DNA from: Nitrosotalea sp.
Lineage (GTDB): Archaea; Halobacteriota; Syntropharchaeia; Alkanophagales; Methanospirareceae
Length of the DNA stretch: 26,913 bases
Direction of reading: 5' to 3'
Assembly: GCA_020725315.1 (NCBI GenBank)
Contig: DYFG01000007.1
Coordinates: forward strand, 1 to 26,913
Below are positions 8,256 to 15,756 of this stretch, in pieces (the stretch's first letter is position 1; each line of letters begins with the position of its first letter). The notes beneath the pieces are model-generated. The model was not told the origin of the DNA. It made no database searches and was given only the letters and a program-made list of their open reading frames with translations. A program made the translations under genes and the position numbers.

Positions 8256-8948
8256 ATGACAACCATCTGTATTCATCAACCGGACTTTGTTCCCTATCTG
8301 GGTTTTTTCCATCGCCTTCTGTCAACAGATCATTTTATATATCTGGATGATGTGCAGTTTATCAGACGTGGTTGGCAACACCGCGATCAGGTTAAGACGA
8401 AAGGAGGCGCAACTTGGCTGACGCTTACTCTACAAAAGGGCGATTATCATCAGCAAATCAAGGATGTCTTGTTGTCTTCTGATGGCAAGTGGATTGATGG
8501 AAATATTAATCTGATCCAACAGTCCTACTCAAAGGCGCCATACTTCGAGCTGGTGTTTCCACGGGTGGAGGCCATTTATCGAGGTGGCCATACACGCATG
8601 ATCGATTTCAACTTGGCATTCCTGAATTTGGCGATGGATATACTCGGTATTAATGTCCGAACCAGTTTTGCATCTAATTACGGACTGACCTCTGCAAGTA
8701 GTCAACGTTTACTTGATTTAGTGTTGGCAGTGGGGGGCGATAACTATCTTACGGGTACTGGTTCTCGTGATTACTTAGATGAGGCCTTATTCAAAAGGGG
8801 TGGAGTCAGGGTCACTTGGCAGGAGTTTAAACACCCTGTCTATCCTCAACTGCACGGTAGCTTCATGCCTATGCTTTCCTGCCTTGATCTGTTCTTTAAT
8901 TGTGGGGAACATTCGGCACAAATCCTGCGTGGAGGGAGACGTGACTGA
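8256..8948 (+). CDS. WbqC-family protein
   Basis: This 230-residue protein matches the WbqC family: the N-terminal ICIHQPDFVPYLGFFHRL, LDDVQFIRRGWQHRDQVK, the central SYSKAPYF and the C-terminal YPQLHGSFMPMLSCLDLFFN. WbqC proteins are common in O-antigen and capsule loci and often sit beside sugar aminotransferases. A role in forming or attaching an N-acyl group on an amino sugar has been suggested, but no reaction is firmly established to my knowledge. Here it follows the NeuB-type synthase by 13 bases and overlaps the next gene by 8 bases, so it belongs to the nonulosonate cassette. The family assignment is firm; the function is not. Confidence 0.85.
   Translation: MTTICIHQPDFVPYLGFFHRLLSTDHFIYLDDVQFIRRGWQHRDQVKTKGGATWLTLTLQKGDYHQQIKDVLLSSDGKWIDGNINLIQQSYSKAPYFELVFPRVEAIYRGGHTRMIDFNLAFLNLAMDILGINVRTSFASNYGLTSASSQRLLDLVLAVGGDNYLTGTGSRDYLDEALFKRGGVRVTWQEFKHPVYPQLHGSFMPMLSCLDLFFNCGEHSAQILRGGRRD
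8931..8936 (+). promoter_or_regulatory. Ribosome binding site setting a GTG start
   Basis: GGAGGG lies 4 bases before the GTG at 8941, inside the end of the WbqC gene. The next residues, VGIILQARMGSSRFPGK, are the conserved beginning of SpsF proteins, so this rare start codon is preferred over the longer open frame that begins at 8779. Confidence 0.65.
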
Positions 8949-9618
8949 CTGTGTCGGTATCATCCTCCAAGCCAGGATGGGTTCATCCAGATTTCCCGGC
9001 AAGGTACTCAAGCCGTTCGGCCACACGACGTTACTGGGATTAATACTCGAAAGACTAGAGATGGTGCCTTGGCCAACGGTGGTGGCAACAAGTGACTTAC
9101 CAAGGGATGATGCGATCGCACAATACTGTCGCAAAGTCGGCGTAGAATGTTTTCGTGGTAGCGAGTTGGATGTATTGGATCGCTACTATCGGTGCGCCCT
9201 ATCGTACAGGTTTAGTCAAGTCGTGCGTCTAACCGCCGATAACCCGTTTCCAGATATTGAAATTCTCCGGTTATTGGTGGATACCCATCTTCTGAGCAAT
9301 GCGGACTATACACACAGTTTTGGCCAACTGCCTGTCGGCACTGGAGCAGAGATTTTTAGCTTTAAGGCATTACGGCGCTGTTGGGAGGAAGGGAAGGATA
9401 AGCACCACAGGGAACACGTGAATGAATACATACTTGAACACCCGACAGAATTCCAATCAGCCCAGATCAGTGTCTCTGAAGGCAAGCGAGCTCCGGATAT
9501 GCAGTTTACGATTGATACACCTGAAGACTATGGCAGAGTATGTGGCTACCTGAAAGGTCTTGAAGATGCCCATGTCACGACGGAGGAGCTGATACGGCGA
9601 TGTTCATCATATGTGTGA
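8941..9618 (+). CDS. SpsF/NeuA-like cytidylyltransferase (CMP-nonulosonate synthetase candidate)
   Basis: The 225-residue protein starts, after a GTG, with the nucleotide-binding signature IILQARMGSSRFPGKVL of the SpsF branch (COG1861) of CMP-Kdo/CMP-sialate synthetases. It continues with VVATSDLPRDDAI, FRGSELDVLDRY, VVRLTADNPFPDIE and the C-terminal FTIDTPEDY. The family activates acidic sugars with CTP. In this cassette it is the only candidate for making the CMP-nonulosonate donor, since no canonical NeuA, LegF or PseF is present. It overlaps the WbqC gene by 8 bases and the PseG-like gene by 19, an arrangement also seen for Bacillus spsF-spsG. Assignment to the family is good; the exact substrate is inferred. 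Confidence 0.8.
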   Translation: MTDCVGIILQARMGSSRFPGKVLKPFGHTTLLGLILERLEMVPWPTVVATSDLPRDDAIAQYCRKVGVECFRGSELDVLDRYYRCALSYRFSQVVRLTADNPFPDIEILRLLVDTHLLSNADYTHSFGQLPVGTGAEIFSFKALRRCWEEGKDKHHREHVNEYILEHPTEFQSAQISVSEGKRAPDMQFTIDTPEDYGRVCGYLKGLEDAHVTTEELIRRCSSYV

Positions 9619-10571
9619 AATCTTCGCACTCTATGGGCATGGGTCATCTGTTCCGGGCCATTACTCTCTATAGCGCACTGAAACGCAATAATGTCGCTGG
9701 GGCAGTAGTACTATTTGGGTACCATGCAGAAGCAGCTGCGTGCCTTGATAATCAGCACGTACCATATTCCGTTGTAGAGATGCCTGATGATGAGGGGGCG
9801 GGATGGGAAGAAGACTTAGTCACCAAGTATCGAGCCAGAATCTGGATCAACGATCGGATGCAGACAGATGCTGAGCATGCGGCACGCATCAAGGCCCTTG
9901 GTCTCAAGTTAGTAACTTTTGACGATACTGGTTCTGGAGCGCGATTATGTGACCTGCACGTAGCTCCATTGGCAATCATCAGGAGAGATTCACTAGAGGG
10001 AAATAGGAGACTGGTTGGTCTGGAGTATTTGGTGCTGCCGCCTGAACTTGTACGCTATCGAAGGCTACGTACCGATGATCAGCGATGGGTGGTAAGTCTT
10101 GGGGGTAGTGATACCCACGGCGTGACGCTACAGGTTATTCGATGGCTGAATGAACATGACAAACACGCCACAATAATTCTTGGTCCCGCGTTTGCACATA
10201 GCGACGAACTGGCTAGACTCGATTCGGCGCATCTGGTGATCAAGCGGTCGGTGCCCTCTCTAATCGAGGAGTTCTTCTATCATGACATTGCCATTACTGG
10301 CGGCGGGTTGACTGCGTTTGAAGCGGCTGCCGCAGGATTGCCTACGGTCGTGGTGGCAAACGAGCCTTGGGAAGAGCTACACGGCAAGCACCTGGAGTCT
10401 TTGGGCTGCTCGAGGTTTGCAGGCCATTGCGATGCCATAGAGTTTGGTGTGTTTCAAGAAATCTTTGACGTGAAAAGCATGAGTAGGGCTGCGCTGACAT
10501 CAGTCCCGACTGATGGTGTTGAAAAAGTCGTCCGGGAGTTGCTGGCGATGATTCAGACAGAAAGACGGTAA
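9600..10571 (+). CDS. pseG: PseG/SpsG-like sugar-nucleotide hydrolase
   Basis: The 323-residue protein has the GT28-like two-domain fold of PseG: an N-terminal SMGMGHLFRAITLYSAL with the catalytic-type His in GMGH, LKLVTFDDTGSG in the middle, WVVSLGGSDTHGVTLQVI at the domain junction and the C-terminal nucleotide-binding ITGGGLTAFEAAAAGLPTVV. PseG removes UDP from UDP-2,4-diacetamido-2,4,6-trideoxy-L-altrose to give the free sugar used by PseI. It does not epimerise C2, unlike NeuC or LegG. Its presence beside a LegB-type dehydratase is a pathway hybrid. The start at 9600 overlaps spsF by 19 bases and puts the conserved GMGH loop at the expected distance from the N-terminus. Confidence 0.78.
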   Translation: MFIICVKSSHSMGMGHLFRAITLYSALKRNNVAGAVVLFGYHAEAAACLDNQHVPYSVVEMPDDEGAGWEEDLVTKYRARIWINDRMQTDAEHAARIKALGLKLVTFDDTGSGARLCDLHVAPLAIIRRDSLEGNRRLVGLEYLVLPPELVRYRRLRTDDQRWVVSLGGSDTHGVTLQVIRWLNEHDKHATIILGPAFAHSDELARLDSAHLVIKRSVPSLIEEFFYHDIAITGGGLTAFEAAAAGLPTVVVANEPWEELHGKHLESLGCSRFAGHCDAIEFGVFQEIFDVKSMSRAALTSVPTDGVEKVVRELLAMIQTERR

Positions 10572-10573
10572 TC

Positions 10574-11206
10574 ATGAATATTCTAGCAATTGGTGCGCAT
10601 TTTGATGATGTCGAACTTGGTTGTGGCGGTGCGTTGGCAAAGCATGCCAGACTTGGCGATGATGTGTATGTATATGTTGCGACCATGTCAGGGTTTGCTA
10701 ACCATAACAATCAAACTATCCGTACCAACGAAGCGGCTCTGAATGAGGCAAGGAGGGCAATGCAAGAACTTGGCGTGAAAGAGCTTATTTGTGGAAAATT
10801 TGAGACTCTTGCAGTTGAGTTCGTCGATGCTCTGAATGTCGAAATCGTTCGCATAGTTGAGGAGAAAGGCATTGATCTTGTCTACAGTCACTGGATCGGC
10901 GATATCCATCATGACCATCAGGCTGTCGCCAAGGCCTCCTTACACAGTTGTAGACATGTACCCCGATTATTGATGTACCGTAGTAACTGGTACCATTCAA
11001 CTTTCGATTTTCGTGGAAATTTCTATGTGGATATCTCTTCGTTATGGGAGGTCAAAGAAAAGGCCATTCGCGCTCACGCTTCTGAGATGGAGCGCACTGG
11101 GGAAAAATGGATCAATTTCTTCAAGAATGAAGCGGAAAATGCAGGACAGAGGATTGGAGTGAAGTATGCGGAGTTGTTTGAAGTTGTTAAATATCTGGCA
11201 CCATAG
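10574..11206 (+). CDS. PIG-L/LmbE-family N-deacetylase
   Basis: This 210-residue protein opens with NILAIGAHFDDVELGCGG, the zinc-binding AHxDDxE motif of PIG-L deacetylases with Phe in the usual Pro position. It also contains SHWIGDIHHDHQAV, supplying the third metal histidine. Family members remove N-acetyl groups from GlcNAc-type sugars, as in mycothiol, GPI-anchor and antibiotic synthesis. It begins 2 bases after the PseG-like gene, so it probably acts on a sugar of the nonulosonate pathway or on the finished nonulosonate, perhaps before another acyl group is installed. It is not part of the canonical legionaminate or pseudaminate routes. Family assignment is firm; the substrate is not known. 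Confidence 0.85.
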   Translation: MNILAIGAHFDDVELGCGGALAKHARLGDDVYVYVATMSGFANHNNQTIRTNEAALNEARRAMQELGVKELICGKFETLAVEFVDALNVEIVRIVEEKGIDLVYSHWIGDIHHDHQAVAKASLHSCRHVPRLLMYRSNWYHSTFDFRGNFYVDISSLWEVKEKAIRAHASEMERTGEKWINFFKNEAENAGQRIGVKYAELFEVVKYLAP

Positions 11207-11222
11207 CGACGCACCTTAAATA

Positions 11223-12131
11223 ATGAATAAGCTAGAAAAGCTGATACATACTATCGTCAACTATAGTAGTGTTAATCGGATATCCAGATTAAAACAGGAT
11301 GCTGTTAATGATGACATTGTTGTTTTGGGGAATGGTCCGTCAGCGTTAAAGGATATAGAACGATATATAGAGTTCTTACAAGGCAACTCATTATTCTGTG
11401 TGAACAATTTCGTAGCTACATCGTACTACGAAAAGTTGAAGCCAGAATTTTACGCTATATACGACGCATTCTATTGGGATGAAATGATCGATGAAGAATT
11501 GAGCACTTTAGACCCAAAAGATGATTTGACATCTGTTTCGCATGACAACGTCAAACGACACAATCAAGAGTTAAGTAAGAAAAGGGATGCATTTTTTGAG
11601 TCGCTTAATGATAAAACGAATTGGCATGTGAACCTCTTTGTTCCCGCCTATGCTAAGCAAGCTATTGGAAAAAGAATAACAAATAGGCATATCCGGCCTG
11701 TATATCTATCTGCAATTCCAAGAAACATAAATTCTAAGTGGCTCGGAAATATTTTTTACAAGGCGGGCGTTGTAATGCCGGTGCCGCAGACCGTGTTGAT
11801 ATATGCGATCTATATTTCATTAAAGTTGAGGTTCAAACAAATTTACTTGCTTGGTGCCGATCACTCTTGGCACGAAGATATTTACTTAAAAGATGATAAT
11901 TCCCTCTGGATGAAGAATACGTCATTGAACGAAGACAATCATTATCCGCTAATGATGGATCCTGTTAGAGGGGTTGGGACAAGAATGTATGAACAATTTT
12001 ACGCTATGTATCTGGCTTTTCAGGGGCACTCAATCTTGAGCGATTATGCGAAATCATGCGAAGCAAATATTTTGAATATGAGTTCAAAGACATGGATTGA
12101 TGCATATTCTAGATTCCGTCCTCAAGTTTAA
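11223..12131 (+). CDS. Putative sialyl/nonulosonyltransferase-like protein (GNGPS motif, GT42/DUF115-like)
   Basis: This 302-residue soluble protein is AT-rich in coding sequence and not confidently assignable. Near residues 32-42 it has IVVLGNGPSALKDIE, followed by SLFCVNNF. Further on are VPQTVLIYAIYISLKL and QIYLLGADHSW. The same order (a GNGPS loop binding CMP, a strand with Asn, a late helix then a strand ending in G-x-D) occurs in GT42 sialyltransferases such as Campylobacter Cst-II and in the related DUF115 proteins that modify flagellins with nonulosonic acids. It is the first gene after the nonulosonate cassette, so a transferase using the CMP-nonulosonate is the simplest reading. 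An MptE-like or other nucleotide-binding role is possible. Confidence is moderate for the fold, lower for the function. Confidence 0.55.
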   Translation: MNKLEKLIHTIVNYSSVNRISRLKQDAVNDDIVVLGNGPSALKDIERYIEFLQGNSLFCVNNFVATSYYEKLKPEFYAIYDAFYWDEMIDEELSTLDPKDDLTSVSHDNVKRHNQELSKKRDAFFESLNDKTNWHVNLFVPAYAKQAIGKRITNRHIRPVYLSAIPRNINSKWLGNIFYKAGVVMPVPQTVLIYAIYISLKLRFKQIYLLGADHSWHEDIYLKDDNSLWMKNTSLNEDNHYPLMMDPVRGVGTRMYEQFYAMYLAFQGHSILSDYAKSCEANILNMSSKTWIDAYSRFRPQV

Positions 12132-12146
12132 TACAGTGATATGTAA

Positions 12147-12974
12147 ATGAATAACTCATTAAGCTATGAATCGTTCAAGAAGAGTCCATATAGAAGCATC
12201 AAATTGTCGTCATATTTTGATGCTTATGATGCCTTGTTCTCCAAGTATCGAGATAAACCAATAACTTTTCTTGAGGTTGGGGTGCTGGGTGGAGGTTCAT
12301 TGTTTATGTGGAGGGATTATTTTGGAGAAAAGGCTCGCATAATTGGTGTCGACCTTAATCCAAACGCTAAAAAGTGGGAGAGATTTGGTTTTGAAATATA
12401 TGTCGGAGATCAAAGTGATGAGTCGTTCTGGAAAGGCCTGCTAAGTAAGGTTGGTGAATTGGATGTTGTGTTAGATGATGGTGGGCATACTTACGCACAA
12501 CAAGTAATAACGGTGGAGTCATTGATCTCTTCGATTCGTGATGGTGGGGTTTTGGTTGTTGAAGATACTCACACTTCATATATGCCTGGATATGGCATTA
12601 AGTCACATTCATTCGTCGAATATGCGAAGTTATTGATCGATAAGATTAACTATCGTTTTGTGGAGTTTAAGGATTTTGACTGTGAAAAGAGGGTGTGGTC
12701 AATAAGGTTTTTTGAATCGATGGTGGCATTCGAAATTAATCGTAATGCGCAATCAATTTCTTCCATAGTAGATAATAATGGTGAAGATGATAAAGCAATC
12801 GATTATCTCTACCATGACGAAAATGCTGTTGTTTTTTTGAAAAACATTAATGAGAAATTTCGGAAGTATTATTCTGGTAGCAAAATTGCTGGATATCTGA
12901 AAAAAATTATTGCGAATGTAATTTTGTATCCTAGATTCATGAAAGAAAAATTTAAGATTAAAAAGTATTTTTAA
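12147..12974 (+). CDS. Class I SAM-dependent methyltransferase, MycE/TylE-like
   Basis: The 275-residue protein has the SAM-binding strand FLEVGVLGGGSLFMWRDYF near residues 42-60, the acidic end of strand 2 in IIGVDLNPNAK, and VVLDDGGHTYAQQV, in which the Asp-His pair resembles the metal-binding and catalytic region of macrolide-sugar O-methyltransferases (MycE, TylE). VVEDTHTSYMPGYG follows. Homologues in polysaccharide loci methylate sugar hydroxyls; some are annotated as cephalosporin hydroxylase-like. The last 70 residues are lysine- and isoleucine-rich with no recognisable domain. A sample block at 12901-12960 is only 20% GC. Substrate unknown; a hydroxyl on the repeat unit or the chain end is likely. 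Confidence 0.7.
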   Translation: MNNSLSYESFKKSPYRSIKLSSYFDAYDALFSKYRDKPITFLEVGVLGGGSLFMWRDYFGEKARIIGVDLNPNAKKWERFGFEIYVGDQSDESFWKGLLSKVGELDVVLDDGGHTYAQQVITVESLISSIRDGGVLVVEDTHTSYMPGYGIKSHSFVEYAKLLIDKINYRFVEFKDFDCEKRVWSIRFFESMVAFEINRNAQSISSIVDNNGEDDKAIDYLYHDENAVVFLKNINEKFRKYYSGSKIAGYLKKIIANVILYPRFMKEKFKIKKYF

Positions 12975-12980
12975 GTGATT

Positions 12981-13139
12981 ATGGATAAGTATCTCATTCA
13001 ATTTGATGGGTTTGAGCTGAGGCATGTGACTCAACTAAGTGTCCGGGGAGCCAAGCAGGCTTATAAGCCGAAAGCTGGAGCGACCAGTACTTTTCTGACA
13101 AGCGAAGAATCGTTTGGCACTGCTGATAGAAGCATATGA
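12981..13139 (+). CDS. Small unrecognised ORF, 52 residues, possible gene remnant
   Basis: An ATG at 12981 opens 6 bases after the previous stop and runs 52 codons to a TGA at 13137-13139 that overlaps the ATG of the next methyltransferase (ATGA). This is ideal operon geometry for a real short gene. The peptide starts MDKYLIQFDGFELRHVTQ and ends in ESFGTADRSI, with no membrane segment, cysteine pair or recognised motif. The block 13021-13080 is 55% GC by count, far above the 20% just upstream, so the DNA has a different origin from its neighbour. It may be a remnant of a gene lost by recombination or a short leader that couples translation. I do not recognise it. Confidence 0.4.
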   Translation: MDKYLIQFDGFELRHVTQLSVRGAKQAYKPKAGATSTFLTSEESFGTADRSI

Positions 13140-13879
13140 ATAACAGCCACTACTTCTCAAAGCATTTAAGGGTGATTGAAAAAGCGTCCACGGCAGATTC
13201 AAAAAAGTCATGGGTTGGTTGGAACTATCAAGGGTATCTGCCAGAAAATAAGAACGCAGCGATTCTTGAGATAGGGCCAGGCTCTGGTGAGCTTATTAAA
13301 TGGTTAATCGAGTTAGGGTACACCGACATATCGGCAATAGACATATCAGATGAGGTAGTGGAACACTGCAATACTAGCATCGGCTCAAATGTGAGCGAGC
13401 TCGTTAGTGACACAACTGAATATTTGAAACGCAACAAATCCAGATATGACTTGATTTTTATGCTTCATGTTCTTGAGCATATTCCAAAAGACAAGGTTTT
13501 TGAGACGCTAAGTTCGTTGAAAGATTCACTTAATGATAGTGGCGTGGCGATAATAGAAGTACCGAATATCGCTAATGTAATCGTTGGGAACTGGTCATTC
13601 TTTTCAGATTTTACGCATGAGGTTCCATATACAGATAAGAGATTGAACTATGTTCTGAATGTCGCCGGCTTTGATGTGATAGGAATATATGAATTAAAGG
13701 TTCCGATTGTTTCTGCAAAGCGGTTTGTGCAGCACTCATTGCAAAAAGCATGTGATTTTATAATGAGAAACATTTTAAGGCTGTATCTTCCGTCAGAAAC
13801 GGTGCTTGTGTCGCCGTCTATATATGCAATTGTTAGAAATGCTGCTGTGTCAGCTGATGATTCCACAAAGAGCAGCTAA
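13136..13879 (+). CDS. Class I SAM-dependent methyltransferase
   Basis: The 247-residue protein has a clear methyltransferase core: motif I AILEIGPGSGELIKWL near residues 42-57, DISAIDISDEVVEHC for the SAM ribose-binding acidic residue, YDLIFMLHVLEHIPKDK for motif II, and GVAIIEVPNIAN for motif III. It resembles UbiG/Methyltransf_11-type enzymes found in O-antigen loci that methylate sugars or phosphates. It overlaps the 52-codon ORF by 4 bases. With the preceding enzyme it makes two different methyltransferases in a row, so the glycan is probably methylated in two ways or has a methylated cap. The exact acceptor cannot be told. Confidence 0.78.
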   Translation: MNNSHYFSKHLRVIEKASTADSKKSWVGWNYQGYLPENKNAAILEIGPGSGELIKWLIELGYTDISAIDISDEVVEHCNTSIGSNVSELVSDTTEYLKRNKSRYDLIFMLHVLEHIPKDKVFETLSSLKDSLNDSGVAIIEVPNIANVIVGNWSFFSDFTHEVPYTDKRLNYVLNVAGFDVIGIYELKVPIVSAKRFVQHSLQKACDFIMRNILRLYLPSETVLVSPSIYAIVRNAAVSADDSTKSS

Positions 13880-13891
13880 AACGATTTAACT

Positions 13892-14677
13892 ATGAATAGG
13901 AGAACAGTAAGTGTATGCATGGCGACCTATAATGGGGAGCGCTTTATAAAGCAACAGCTTGATTCAATACTTTCTCAGATATCTGATCAAGATGAATTAG
14001 TTGTCGTTGATGACTGCTCTACTGATAACACGGTTTCCAGTATTCGCTCCTTTGCCGACAAAAGAATTAGACTTGAAACATTTGATAAAAATCGAGGTCA
14101 TGTGGCTGCCTTTGGTAAGGCGGTTTCCTTGTCTCGCAATGACATTATTTTTTTTTCAGACCAGGATGATGTTTGGGTTAATGGCAGGCTTGATGAGATG
14201 TTGGCGTTATTTTCAAATAACGAGAGCGTCGTTCTGTCAAGTAATTCGCACTACATAAATGAGTCGGGTGAGGAGATTCGATACAGCGGCCATGATTTAG
14301 TAAAGAATATAGACTCTGAAAAATACTTCAAAAATATTCTTGGCATTTTTTTGGGCGAAGCGAAGTACTTTGGTTGTGCTATGGCATTTTCACGTGACCT
14401 TATTGATCTGATATTGCCTATTCCAAAGTATGTTGAGTCACATGACTTGTGGGTTGCGTTTGTCGGCAATATGGTTGGCGGAAATAGGCATTTTGAGGGG
14501 TATACTTTATACCGTCGGATACATGGCAACAATGCCAGCATTATCTCGCGCCCACTTCATATAAAATTAGTGTCGAGATTGATTTTCGTTCGAATGCTGG
14601 CGGAGATTGCGTTCAGGATTGCAAAGGTGAACTTTAATAAGTTCGTTAACGGTTGCTCTCCAAAGCTGAACTCATGA
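13892..14677 (+). CDS. GT2-family glycosyltransferase
   Basis: The 261-residue protein is a GT-A fold, family 2 transferase: VSVCMATYNGERFIKQQLDS at the N-terminus, DELVVVDDCSTDNT with the UDP-binding Asp residues, NRGHVAAFG, and the DxD-type FFSDQDDVW near residues 90-98. The later SHDLWVAFVGN and YRRIHGNNAS match rhamnosyl- or aminosugar-transferases of O-antigen clusters. It acts at the cytoplasmic face on the growing undecaprenyl-linked unit. The stop overlaps the polymerase start (ATGA). The donor cannot be inferred; by elimination it adds the sugar not handled by the FucNAc or nonulosonate transferases, or a branch. Confidence 0.85.
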   Translation: MNRRTVSVCMATYNGERFIKQQLDSILSQISDQDELVVVDDCSTDNTVSSIRSFADKRIRLETFDKNRGHVAAFGKAVSLSRNDIIFFSDQDDVWVNGRLDEMLALFSNNESVVLSSNSHYINESGEEIRYSGHDLVKNIDSEKYFKNILGIFLGEAKYFGCAMAFSRDLIDLILPIPKYVESHDLWVAFVGNMVGGNRHFEGYTLYRRIHGNNASIISRPLHIKLVSRLIFVRMLAEIAFRIAKVNFNKFVNGCSPKLNS

Positions 14678-15756
14678 TGTTCGATAAGTTATTGATCCCT
14701 TTTTTTTATGTTTTTTCTTTTGCGGTCAAGGGGGTGCAGATTCTAAATATTGTTTACGCAATTAAAATCCTCGCTCTATTCTTGTTGAAAGAAAGAAAAA
14801 TTATTTTAGATTGGCGCCTATTCTTTATATTTGTTTACATAGCGTTATGCTTTACATCGTTTTTTCTATATGCATTTAATAACGAAAGCGATATTCTGAG
14901 AAATGCTATAAAAGTCATATTTATATTTAATATGGCCATATTTATGGCGCCATTCTTGATTATCAAAGAGTCATTCGAAGAGCATGTGTTTATTTTCTCT
15001 GTCTGCCTCGCTTGTCTGATTCTTTTTGCCTACGCCTTTTTTCTGATAAGTGATGTGGATTGGTTGACTCAGAGCGCTAAGGCTTGGGGGGGCGGTACTT
15101 TCCCATCATGGCCAAACTCCATAGCCATACCCCTGTTGCTCGCATTTTGGATTGGACTAAAAAAAAGCAAGAATCCAGTTTTTTTACTAGCTATCTCTGC
15201 CGGCATTGTGCTGACCTTTTCCAGGGCGGCTTTACTCGCCATGATTGCTCTTCTTCTGACAGTGTTTATTTTTCGATATAAGGCGTCTGTCATCAGGGTA
15301 ATACTGAATCCAGTATTCATGCTCGCGTTACTAGGTTCTCTCTATGGGTACTTTCACTATGCTGGGTTAATGGGGAAAAGTTATACGTATGTTGGCGATA
15401 GAGTGGATATATTTTTCTATACGATGTCATATATTCAGCAAAAGCCGTATTTTGGCTTTGGTGGTAGTACATTAGAACAGCTTTATTCAAGCGCATATTT
15501 GAACTATGAACCGCTGCTGTTGTGGCCACATACGCACAATTTTATTCTGGAAAATACCCTAAGGTATGGCCTCCTAAGTACCATATTTTTATTAATGTTT
15601 TTGGCGCAAATTTTTTTTCATATCAAAGATATCCAGGATAAAATCGTATTCATTATTTTTCTCTCGCTTTCTCTTTTCCAAACTCACTTTCAAGAGTTCG
15701 TGTATTTGTTGACTTTGGCTTATATAGCAAACAGAAATGTGCTGGCCAAAGGGTAA
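14674..15756 (+). CDS. wzy: O-antigen polymerase Wzy (O-antigen ligase-like membrane protein)
   Basis: This 360-residue protein is highly hydrophobic with about ten transmembrane segments and a larger periplasmic loop between about residues 225 and 300. The loop contains YFGFGGSTLEQLY and LLWPHTHNFILENTLRYG, the HxHN-type motif of the Wzy/WaaL fold. The ATG at 14674 overlaps the GT2 stop and is preferred to an upstream TTG at 14653. A sampled block at 14701-14760 is 33% GC, typical of wzy genes. Wzy joins lipid-linked repeat units in the periplasm with Wzz controlling length. A WaaL ligase would look similar, but WaaL genes normally sit in core loci and a wzz is present here, so Wzy is favoured. 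Confidence 0.8.
   Translation: MMFDKLLIPFFYVFSFAVKGVQILNIVYAIKILALFLLKERKIILDWRLFFIFVYIALCFTSFFLYAFNNESDILRNAIKVIFIFNMAIFMAPFLIIKESFEEHVFIFSVCLACLILFAYAFFLISDVDWLTQSAKAWGGGTFPSWPNSIAIPLLLAFWIGLKKSKNPVFLLAISAGIVLTFSRAALLAMIALLLTVFIFRYKASVIRVILNPVFMLALLGSLYGYFHYAGLMGKSYTYVGDRVDIFFYTMSYIQQKPYFGFGGSTLEQLYSSAYLNYEPLLLWPHTHNFILENTLRYGLLSTIFLLMFLAQIFFHIKDIQDKIVFIIFLSLSLFQTHFQEFVYLLTLAYIANRNVLAKG

Noticed and set aside
14674..15756. WaaL O-antigen ligase
   Set aside because: The fold is shared, but a wzz gene and the position inside the repeat-unit locus favour Wzy; a WaaL role cannot be fully excluded.
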